Shown here: positions 34,769-41,454 of the stretch, in pieces
Layout of the letters: every line of letters starts with the position of its first letter
Position numbering within the stretch: position 1 is the stretch's first letter
From: CAIZQW01 sp942493055
GTDB taxonomy: Bacteria > Verrucomicrobiota > Kiritimatiellia > RFP12 > UBA1067
Direction: 5' to 3'
Assembly (NCBI GenBank): GCA_942493055.1
Contig: OW818680.1
Location: 2,108,001-2,172,000, forward strand
Length of the DNA: 64,000 nt
The notes under the pieces: model-generated
What the model was told of the DNA's origin: nothing
Seen by the model: the letters and a program-made list of their open reading frames with translations, nothing else
Databases searched by the model: none
Translations under genes and position numbers: made by a program

Positions 34769-35883
34769 TACTTACAATCTTGTTCACTCAGCCCATGTCT
34801 CTGCAACCAGGCGCTCATCCACGCCAGAGACTCGGGGGTGAAAACGGCAATTGTACCGCAACTCATGAGTCCTCGTCCATGTTTCCAGGCCGTGAGAAGA
34901 ACACGATTTGTTCCGTTGTACCAGTCAATTCCCGGATGACCGCAGCAGAAACACTCATTGCCCTTTAGGTCGGGCTCAAACTTAAGATTCTGATAAACCT
35001 GCGCAATTTCGTTACTGTCTGTAACTTCGAATAGCGCCTTCTGGTGGAGTGTATCATCAGCCGAACTACAGCAAATATCTCCACCATCCCTTACCACAAT
35101 CTTGTTGGCGTCTATAATCCGTCTGTGCAACTGACCGGTGTAGACCCGATTATCAACCGTGACATAAGGATTTAACCTTGATGTAGAGAAATAGCTTACC
35201 GGCTTTCCCGACGAGTCCACGAATTGCGCGCTGATCAAGAGATAGGTCAAACTCTGGTTGTCGAGATCATTCATGCCGCCACCAACAAGGACGGTATTAC
35301 CATTCTTGATCCGTACGGAAGTCTCGACCTTCTTAACGTGAAAAAGGGGTTGTTCGATGTTCACAACATTTGTCTTGCCTGAGGAATCGCCGTAAAGGCA
35401 GGGGAACGCTTTCCAGATAGGGGGAGAGACCACCTCGGCATGAAACATCAGCATTATCTCATCAGATTCTTCGGAACACTCGGCAAGACAGGTGAATATG
35501 ACGCCAGACTCCCTCATTTCAAAATCGGTCGGTTTTATAACGGCAGCCGTTACCGCTTTTCGGCTATCATTCGTAAATGCCCCCCATTCCGCATCATATT
35601 GGGTGGGGTATATCACTTCTTGGACGGCTCTGACGGTCTGTTCGTGCCCTGATTTTGCCAGGATTGTTGGCGAAAACAAAACCGTTGCGATGCCTGATCT
35701 TTTGAGTGCGAGGATCCTTTCGGCCGATGGACTTTGAGTTGCCTTGTTTCCTGCAAGGTTGGCTATCTCTGTCCGAGGAACCGCTATGAATTCTGCAGTG
35801 ACCATGATTTGCGCACTACTGAGCGTTTGCGCCTGAGTAACAAGACCGAACAAACATGCGATTGTGGTAAACAGTATTTTCAT
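34768..35883 (-). CDS. Cassette 3: secreted protein with secretin-like domain
   Basis: 371 residues with a cleavable signal peptide (MKILFTTIACLFGLVTQAQT). Residues ~25-245 resemble the beta-rich secretin family region: an IMVTAEFIAV strand and ETSVRIKNGNTVLVGGG, the position of the T-x-V-x-x-G-x-T-V-x-L-G-G motif. No outer-membrane ring segments are evident. Residues ~265-371 form a second domain with CCGHPGIDWY and two Cys pairs (ICCSS, CFCCGHP), which could bind metal. The product is periplasmic or exported and its function is unknown. It begins 12 bp after the attC at 35895. Confidence 0.6.
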   Translation of the reverse strand: MKILFTTIACLFGLVTQAQTLSSAQIMVTAEFIAVPRTEIANLAGNKATQSPSAERILALKRSGIATVLFSPTILAKSGHEQTVRAVQEVIYPTQYDAEWGAFTNDSRKAVTAAVIKPTDFEMRESGVIFTCLAECSEESDEIMLMFHAEVVSPPIWKAFPCLYGDSSGKTNVVNIEQPLFHVKKVETSVRIKNGNTVLVGGGMNDLDNQSLTYLLISAQFVDSSGKPVSYFSTSRLNPYVTVDNRVYTGQLHRRIIDANKIVVRDGGDICCSSADDTLHQKALFEVTDSNEIAQVYQNLKFEPDLKGNECFCCGHPGIDWYNGTNRVLLTAWKHGRGLMSCGTIAVFTPESLAWMSAWLQRHGLSEQDCK

Positions 35884-35894
35884 TTTGTCACCTT

Positions 35895-35966
35895 GCCGAA
35901 CGTGCTAGCTCAGGGGCGCGGAGCCGGCTTGCCGGCGGAGCGTCCCACTGGAGCGCCTTGTTGGGC
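35895..35966 (-). other. Integron attC site of cassette 2 (canonical)
   Basis: Minus strand: R'' GCCCAAC (35960-35966), L'' GCGCTCCAG with one extra base relative to L' CTGAGC, central palindrome CCGCCGGC-AAG-CCGGC, and R' GTTCGGC (35895-35901). Both 7-bp cores fit RYYYAAC/GTTRRRY-type sites, and the extrahelical base marks the recombinogenic strand. 72 bp, typical size. Confidence 0.85.
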
Positions 35967-36587
35967 CTCATGCTTGCGGCGAAGCTCGATAGGGATACGC
36001 TCCCATGATTCCTTTGCCCCAGCAAAATTGCAGCCAGGTGGTGCGACGGCAAAAGCAGGCAAGAATTCAGTGAAGCCGATTGAGCGCAAGCGTTTCTGAG
36101 CTTTGCTTCCAAGCGCCACCACCAATGCTTGTGGCAGCAACTCTAACTGCTTGGCCAAATACCGCCTACCACACTCGCCTGTCGTAGCGGTGCTGACTGA
36201 ACCCCCTTCTTTCATGGCTGAACATAGAACAGATTCTGTCATCCACACTTTTTTCATCTGTTCATCGAACGTCAATTCCGGCCAGCATGAATCGAGGATG
36301 GTGCGCACATTTCTGTGGAATTGGTCTTTGCCAGTTTCAAAAGCGAAGGTGGCGTAACGATAGGCTGATGTGAGGCCTTCATGTGTTTCCCCTTCATGGG
36401 GATCACCTGGCTCGGCAAATACGAAAACCAATTCGATCTCGGTCAGTGCGCCTGCTGCGCCAAGGAAACCTCTTGGCACATGACCCTTGGATGGGTTCCA
36501 CCGCATTTCGCGGCACGGGCCTGAAAATCCCGAGCATGGCGCGTAGGCTGGCGCCAACAGTTTCTCCAATGATGGATTCAGTTTCAT
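35910..36587 (-). CDS. Cassette 2: uracil-DNA-glycosylase-superfamily-like protein
   Basis: 225 residues from MKLNPSLEKLL. Features: FVFAEPGDPHEGETHEG in the position of the G-E-A-P-G water-activating loop, VWMTESVLCSAMKEGG, and YLAKQLELLPQALVVALGSKAQKRL, all in the order of family-4-like UDG folds. The usual H-P-S leucine-loop motif is replaced by APPGCNF, so activity is uncertain. The last ~20 residues (from EAQQGAPVG) are translated attC sequence, as is common in cassettes. ATG at 36587 is chosen because it lies just after the upstream attC. An ATG at 36689 overlapping the previous gene is possible. Confidence 0.6.
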   Translation of the reverse strand: MKLNPSLEKLLAPAYAPCSGFSGPCREMRWNPSKGHVPRGFLGAAGALTEIELVFVFAEPGDPHEGETHEGLTSAYRYATFAFETGKDQFHRNVRTILDSCWPELTFDEQMKKVWMTESVLCSAMKEGGSVSTATTGECGRRYLAKQLELLPQALVVALGSKAQKRLRSIGFTEFLPAFAVAPPGCNFAGAKESWERIPIELRRKHEAQQGAPVGRSAGKPAPRP

Positions 36588-36596
36588 GTTCGTGAC

Positions 36597-36655
36597 GCCC
36601 AACGTCGTCAGCCACACACGGCGGTCACGGCGTTGTGTGGGCTGACTGGTTGAAA
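36597..36655 (-). other. Integron attC site of cassette 1
   Basis: Minus strand: TTTCAAC (36649-36655), arm GTCAGCCCACACA, 15-bp apex, arm TGTGTGGCTGAC, R' GTTGGGC (36597-36603). The arms pair fully except for one extra C, the expected extrahelical base. R'/R'' pair with two wobbles. 59 bp. Confidence 0.8.
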
Positions 36656-36678
36656 ATAGTCTCTCTCTTGTTTCATCG

Positions 36679-37245
36679 CTACTCCTCATTCGTGGCTTTT
36701 CGAACTCCGACATCAGGGAGTTGTTCTTCTTTCTGAGGCTCAAGATATATAATGGTGGGATTCATTCCAAGGAGAAAAGTTGAAGGGGAACCGGTGCCAA
36801 CGAAAACTAGCTTTAGTTCCCGGTTTGTCTCTTTTGCCAGCTTCTCCAACACGAATCGTCGGCTGGCAGGTTTCCCAATCCTGAACGTGAGAAATGTGTT
36901 GGTTGCTCCGGGATCACTGACTCTCATTGGAAAGTGCCAGTCATCCCTCAGATGTTGGGAGAGTTCGTAGAGAGACATGCGTTCATATTTCATTGGGCCG
37001 ATTTCAGCATCAAGAAGCTTGAAGGGGAGGAGAATGGCAATGACAACTGTCAGAACCCCAACACCAATCTTAATGAAATACCCGAGTCTCTCGGCAGGAG
37101 TGGCTGATCGAGCATGGAGAATCGGCCAGAGAAGAAGGAACAGAAGGATGAACCCGAGATTGAGGGGCAGCGGAATTACGCTGACAAACCCGCCTTCAGC
37201 AAAGCCAAGTAGTGCGCTTCCGGTATGGCTGAGATGTTTTTTCAT
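36679..37245 (-). CDS. Cassette 1: membrane protein of unknown function
   Basis: 188 residues. Two hydrophobic segments (~20-44 and ~58-76, GVGVLTVVIAILLPFKLL) are followed by a soluble domain of ~110 residues with MSLYELSQHLRDDWHFPMRV and FRIGKPASRRFVLEKLAKET, reminiscent of the small alpha/beta domains fused to secretion components, though no family is certain. It is first in the array and is preceded by a promoter rather than an attC, so it marks the promoter-proximal end. Confidence 0.6.
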   Translation of the reverse strand: MKKHLSHTGSALLGFAEGGFVSVIPLPLNLGFILLFLLLWPILHARSATPAERLGYFIKIGVGVLTVVIAILLPFKLLDAEIGPMKYERMSLYELSQHLRDDWHFPMRVSDPGATNTFLTFRIGKPASRRFVLEKLAKETNRELKLVFVGTGSPSTFLLGMNPTIIYLEPQKEEQLPDVGVRKATNEE

Positions 37246-37261
37246 TTTTCAACATATGATT

Positions 37262-37276
37262 ATGGGACAGTCCCAT
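37262..37276. promoter_or_regulatory. Palindrome in the cassette-array leader
   Basis: ATGGGAC-A-GTCCCAT, perfect 7-bp arms, between the array promoter and the first cassette. It could be an operator or mRNA hairpin. The flanking TTGATATGGGAC also appears inverted at 37516. Confidence 0.5.
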
Positions 37277-37288
37277 ATCAATAAATAA

Positions 37289-37317
37289 AGTATGGCAAAA
37301 ATATTGTTTTGGGACAA
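37289..37317 (-). promoter_or_regulatory. Promoter reading into the cassette array
   Basis: Minus strand -35 TTGTCC (37312-37317), 17-bp spacer, -10 CATACT (37289-37294). It is placed as a Pc promoter would be, upstream of the first cassette, but no attI or integrase gene is nearby. Confidence 0.5.
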
Positions 37318-37334
37318 GAATGAATAGTGCGTTT

Positions 37335-37498
37335 GTTGAAAATCAAGGAGTTACAAAGACTGTTTCGTCGCTTTGCAATATATTAGAGATTTATCGTAAA
37401 GCAACGAAGCGTCCCAAAACTATTTCGTAAAAATTCACGGAAAGCAACGAAAGTCTGCTTGATTTTCAACGGGTTACAAAAGAAAGTCGTCGCTTTAC
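37335..37498. repeat. Nested direct and inverted repeats upstream of the cassette array
   Basis: GTTGAAAATCAAG (37335-37347) recurs as its exact reverse complement at 37458-37470. GTTACAAA followed by CGTCGCTTT occurs twice in direct order (37350-37375 and 37473-37498). AAAGCAACGAA occurs twice between them, as the inverse of the CGTCGCTTT motif. The block has no coding frame and may be an eroded recombination or transposon end. The remaining part of the 953-bp gap to purF holds the 40-bp repeat and the 206-bp element. Confidence 0.55.
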
Positions 37499-37739
37499 TC
37501 ATAAAATTGCCGATTTGATATGGGACGTGGTTTTCCCGAGTTTATGTGCCGTGGTTTTTGCCTAAGCAGAGCTAGCAGGAACCAGTCGGCACTTGCACTT
37601 GCATTTCAGCTTGCCCATTGCCTTCCATTCCGCGAGAGACTAAGTAGATAGATTAAGTAAGGAGACGAAGATAGTCTTTTTTTCGTGCTTTCCGTGTATT
37701 TCGTGGGCAAAGAAGTTGAAGTCACAGGCAAGCCCGCCG

Positions 37740-37779
37740 CCAGCGGAGCTGGAATAAACGAAGGAGTAACTTGTTTCTC
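37740..37779. repeat. 40-bp dispersed repeat, copy 1
   Basis: Begins CCAGCGGAGCTGGAATAAAC and ends CTTGTTTCTC. The similar copy at 46624-46663 keeps both ends and the palindrome CCAGC-N-GAGCTGG with changes in the middle. Confidence 0.55.
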
Positions 37780-37941
37780 ATAGAGCCCACAGAGTGCACA
37801 GAGAAAAAACAAATCCCCAAAATCCTGTTAATCCTGTCAAAAAAAACTGAAGTTAGAGACAAGCGCCCCGCCCGGGGTTCCGGGAACAAACCGACTGGTA
37901 ACTTTTATAGCATCGAATGACGCGAACCACACGAATAAAAA

Positions 37942-38147
37942 GAATGTTTTACGCGAAGATCGCTATGAGAGGTGCTTGCACGGAAAGCCCCCGCAAGTGG
38001 CTGAATACAGCCGGGGCTTATCTCGTGCAAGCACCCGAGTGTCACGCATCGACTCTGGGTGAAGGATGAGCTGTGCCGTCGGCGTATTCGCCGAATGCGT
38101 AGGCACGCCGTCCTTCACCCAAATAGCGATCTTTGCGAAAAAGTATT
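37942..38147. repeat. 206-bp structured repeat element, copy A
   Basis: Matches the reverse complement of 55058-55264. Imperfect terminal inverted repeats (GAATGTTTTACGC and GCGAAAAAGTATT) enclose two long hairpins: 37973-38033 (outer arms TGCTTGCACG/CGTGCAAGCA, inner GGCTG-AATA-CAGCC) and 38057-38120 (outer GGGTGAAGGA/TCCTTCACCC, inner CGGCG-TATT-CGCCG). No protein is encoded. It lies downstream of purF. Confidence 0.75.
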
Positions 38148-38198
38148 CAAGAATGCAAGTTCAAGCCCTGGTCGTATAGGCGCCCGTGTGATTCAAGC

Positions 38199-39893
38199 TC
38201 AATACGCGCGCTTGTTGATCTTGTCGCAGTAGTTGACGAGGGCCTGGTTGACAACGCGGTTGCCGCCGGGGGTGGGATAGTTGCCGGAGAAGTACCAGTC
38301 GCCGGTGTGATCGGGGCAGCAGAGCCGCAGATTACCGAGTCGCTGGAAGACTACCGTGACCTTGGCCTTCAACCCCTCCGGGGTCAAAAGGATTCCGATC
38401 TCCTGGCAGAGTTCATCAAAGGTGAAGGCTGCGTAGAGCGGCGCCACGCGATTGCGCATGGCGGTGTCCGGCTTCAGCAAGTCTTCACGGGCACAGCCGA
38501 CGCACTCGTGCAGCAGAGACTCCTGTCCGGTTTTGCGCAGGAGGGAGATCACGGCCTGGAAGGCGATCAGTTCGCCCATGCTCGCCATATCAATGCCATA
38601 ACAGTCAGGATAACAGATCGGCGGCGCGGCCGAAACCAGTATGATCTTCTTGGGCTCCAGCCTGTCCACGATCTTCAGGATCAGATTTCGTAGCGTGGTC
38701 CCGCGCACGATGGAGTCATCGAGCAGCACCAGATTGTCCTGTTTCGGACGGATCAGGCCATAGACAATGTCATAGATATGCATATCCAGAGCCTTGCGAC
38801 GGTTCGCATCCGCGATGAAGGTCCTGAATTTGGCATCCTTAAGAACAACCTGTCCGAAGCGGAAATTTCGCTTGTGCAGCAGTTCATCCAGAACCCCGTG
38901 GAAGCTGATTTGCGCCGTATTGGGGATGTAGGAGAAAAAGGTGTTGTCGTAATCCTGATCAATCGCATCCAGGATCTGGGGCACGAGATGCTTGCCCATG
39001 AGGCGGCGTTCCTGCTGAATATCACTGTCATTACCGCGTGAAAAATAGATCCGCTCAAAGACACAGCGGCGCGTCTCGCGCGGAATGAGGCAGGGCCGCT
39101 CCTCCACCGTCTTGCCGTCGCTCGAGATCATGAGCAGCGAGCCGGGAGGGATCTCCTTCACCTCATGACTTTTGACATTGAAGCCTGTCTGGATCGCGGG
39201 ACGTTCCGAGGCCACGACCGCCACATCGTCATCGACATAATAAAAGGCCGGACGGATACCTGACGGGTCACGAAGCGCAAAGGCGGTTCCATCGCCCAGC
39301 ACCCCGCAAATTAAAAAACCACCGTCCCACGAGATGGCAGCCCTTGCTAAAAGTACGGAAAGGTCGGACTCGAATGGATTTCCCGCATCTAACGCCTTCT
39401 CCAACTCATGGCCGATCTGATGGAGCAGGATGGTCGTGTCCTGGCGATTGGGCAAGTGATGTCCCATGCTTGTCATCTGCTCGAACAGCGCGGAACTGTT
39501 GGTCAGGTTGAAGTTGCCGGCCAAGAGCAAGGTTCGATTGCGGCAGACGCTGTATTTCAGCAAAGGATGGCACGCGTCAACCGACTGATTGCCGAATGTC
39601 CCATATCGCAAGTGCCCCAGGAAAATATCGCCGGGGAAGGGGGTCTCCCACACTTGTTCCAAGACATTGGCCAAGGGATTGCGGTCAGCTGATTTTTCGA
39701 TTTGGAAGTAGGGTTCGCCGGGACGGGCATCAATCTTCAACGCCGCGATCCCCGCGCCATCCTGGCCGCGGTTATGCTGCTTCTCCAGGAGAAGCGCCAT
39801 CTGCTGCAAGCCGTAATGCTCAGGATAGGCATTCAACGGTTTGCGGAGCCGCAACAACGCCACTCCGCATTCATGTTTCATTTCATCAGACAT
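38199..39893 (-). CDS. purF: Amidophosphoribosyltransferase
   Basis: 564 residues. It makes 5-phosphoribosylamine from PRPP and glutamine, the first step of purine synthesis. The nucleophile is Cys9 (MKHECGVALLR), exposed after removal of a short propeptide as in B. subtilis PurF. Other motifs: GHLRYGTFGNQSV, GIRPAFYY and the PRPP loop LVLLDDSIVRGTT. About 60-80 residues longer than most PurF proteins, mainly at the C-terminus (LCCPDHTGDWYFSGNYPTPGG). Last gene after glnN-nadE-methyltransferase, 60 bp apart. Confidence 0.9.
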   Translation of the reverse strand: MSDEMKHECGVALLRLRKPLNAYPEHYGLQQMALLLEKQHNRGQDGAGIAALKIDARPGEPYFQIEKSADRNPLANVLEQVWETPFPGDIFLGHLRYGTFGNQSVDACHPLLKYSVCRNRTLLLAGNFNLTNSSALFEQMTSMGHHLPNRQDTTILLHQIGHELEKALDAGNPFESDLSVLLARAAISWDGGFLICGVLGDGTAFALRDPSGIRPAFYYVDDDVAVVASERPAIQTGFNVKSHEVKEIPPGSLLMISSDGKTVEERPCLIPRETRRCVFERIYFSRGNDSDIQQERRLMGKHLVPQILDAIDQDYDNTFFSYIPNTAQISFHGVLDELLHKRNFRFGQVVLKDAKFRTFIADANRRKALDMHIYDIVYGLIRPKQDNLVLLDDSIVRGTTLRNLILKIVDRLEPKKIILVSAAPPICYPDCYGIDMASMGELIAFQAVISLLRKTGQESLLHECVGCAREDLLKPDTAMRNRVAPLYAAFTFDELCQEIGILLTPEGLKAKVTVVFQRLGNLRLCCPDHTGDWYFSGNYPTPGGNRVVNQALVNYCDKINKRAY

Positions 39894-39952
39894 CGTGTAC
39901 TTTCCAAGTTAACGGTTAACCCCCGCGTTAGAAACTCACGACGGGAAGCAAC

Positions 39953-40678
39953 CTAAGCCAACGGTTTTTTGATCACAAGATTGGTCGTCACATACACCAG
40001 CGTGGTGCTGCCGGCTACCCACAGCCAGACATTATCGATCACGCACGAGCCACTGATAACATAATCGCATGCGATACCGAGCGCCGTAAAGATGATCATC
40101 ATCACAAACAAGCCATGGGATTCCTTGCGGATCATAAACTTCGTGGAATACGTCAAGGCTGTCTTTTTCCAGAGCGACAGGTTCGGAATGAAGGCAGGTG
40201 TGCACTTTGCATAATTCTCGTACGCCGCACCAAACTTCTTCTTCAGAAAATCCTCTTCCGCCATAATGATCCGCTCATAATAGAGCCAAAAACTTAAAAT
40301 ATAGACCAAAACGCACCACGCGGAGCGCAGGAGTATGATCTGTCCCAGCATGATCACAAAATTACCAAGGTAGAGCGGATTCCGGACGACGGAATAGATG
40401 CCTGTCGTATTGAGCGTTTCTGCAATCTGGCCCTCCTTTGTATTCCGGCCAGAGGTCCCTTTCGCGGCATAGCCCACAGCATAAGCCCGGATAAATACAC
40501 CGATAAAGGAGATGGCCAGACAGATGCCCCACAGAGCCAGATACCCCGTGCGTGAGCCATACGGATAGCGGAACCCCTCAAAGGCGGGAATGATGATGGC
40601 AATAAAACAAATCGGCAGGAAACCTCTCCAACGAAACAACCAATGTCCAGTGACGACCGACTGCTCAGCTAATGTCAT
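39953..40678 (-). CDS. Isoprenylcysteine carboxyl methyltransferase (ICMT/PEMT-like) family membrane protein
   Basis: 241 residues, about five or six membrane segments. The family signature is clear: GIYSVVRNPLYLGNFVIMLG (R-x-P-x-Y-x-G) and EEDFLKKKFGAAYENYAKCTPAFIP (E-E-x-x-L-x-x-x-F-G-x-x-Y-x-x-Y). Such proteins methylate lipids or prenylated substrates with SAM; the bacterial substrate is unknown. It is 30 bp after nadE with an AAAGAGG ribosome site. The two C-terminal helices after the signature are extra compared with minimal family members. Confidence 0.8.
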   Translation of the reverse strand: MTLAEQSVVTGHWLFRWRGFLPICFIAIIIPAFEGFRYPYGSRTGYLALWGICLAISFIGVFIRAYAVGYAAKGTSGRNTKEGQIAETLNTTGIYSVVRNPLYLGNFVIMLGQIILLRSAWCVLVYILSFWLYYERIIMAEEDFLKKKFGAAYENYAKCTPAFIPNLSLWKKTALTYSTKFMIRKESHGLFVMMIIFTALGIACDYVISGSCVIDNVWLWVAGSTTLVYVTTNLVIKKPLA

Positions 40679-40708
40679 ACGTATATCCCTCTTTCAATTT
40701 TTAAAAGG

Positions 40709-41449
40709 TTATAGTGTATCACATCCATACTGACAGGGCAATCTTCGCTTATGCTCACTGACCGAATGAAAACGGTCTAAAATAGCTTTATGGTCTTCGT
40801 TGACCTTTCCTTCCAACAAGAACGCATCAATCGCCTGATAGGTGATGCCCATCTCCTGTTCGTCGGTCTGGCCGTCAAACAAGCCGGCGGACGGGGCTTT
40901 GGTGAGAATCGCCTGGGGCGCGCCGAGGTAACGTAGAAACTCGTAAATCTCCGTGACTGTCAAATCTGCGATCGGATTAAAGTCACACGCGCCATCCCCC
41001 CACTTCGTGAAATAGCCCATGTACCCTTCGCTGCGGTTCCCTGTGCCCGAGACCAGCCGGTTCTCGCTTGCTGCAATCGCATAGAGTGTCATCATGCGGA
41101 TACGCGGGGCCAGATTTTTTTTAGCCAGCTCGGTCAGTTGCGTTTGCGCGCCTAAGAGTTCCAGGTAGCGGTCCTTCAGCTCAGTCAAGTCAACAACCCG
41201 TGTCAAAATGTTGAACTGACGCGCAACTTCTTGCGCGTCAGTTTTATCTTCATTATAATTTCGACGTGAACCGCAGGGCATGATCAGCCCCACGGTGTTC
41301 TCGCACGCCATCTTGCAGAGAATACCCACGAGCGCACTGTCCTTGCCACCGCTATTCCCGTAAACAACGCCGGAAGCTCCGGCATTGTTTAGGGTCTCGC
41401 GGATAAATGCGATGCGCTGTTGCGCTTCCTGCTGATAGTTGCGTGTCAT
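40709..41449 (-). CDS. nadE: Ammonia-dependent NAD+ synthetase
   Basis: 246 residues from MTRNYQQEA at 41449, five bases after the glnN stop. PP-loop ATPase motif SGGKDSALVG, then PCGSRRNYNEDKTDA and SGTGNRSEGYMGYFTKWGDGACDFNPIADL, which binds deamido-NAD. No glutaminase domain is present, so free ammonia is the nitrogen donor, fitting its place directly behind glutamine synthetase and near the ammonium transporter. Confidence 0.9.
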   Translation of the reverse strand: MTRNYQQEAQQRIAFIRETLNNAGASGVVYGNSGGKDSALVGILCKMACENTVGLIMPCGSRRNYNEDKTDAQEVARQFNILTRVVDLTELKDRYLELLGAQTQLTELAKKNLAPRIRMMTLYAIAASENRLVSGTGNRSEGYMGYFTKWGDGACDFNPIADLTVTEIYEFLRYLGAPQAILTKAPSAGLFDGQTDEQEMGITYQAIDAFLLEGKVNEDHKAILDRFHSVSEHKRRLPCQYGCDTL

Positions 41450-41454
41450 GATTA

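Noticed and set aside
37606..37812. 68-residue minus-strand frame
   Set aside because: It runs across the 40-bp dispersed repeat and simple-sequence DNA, with no ribosome site.
37246..38198. Integron integrase or attI site
   Set aside because: No tyrosine-recombinase-like frame exists in either strand here, and attI cannot be named without one; only repeats are reported.
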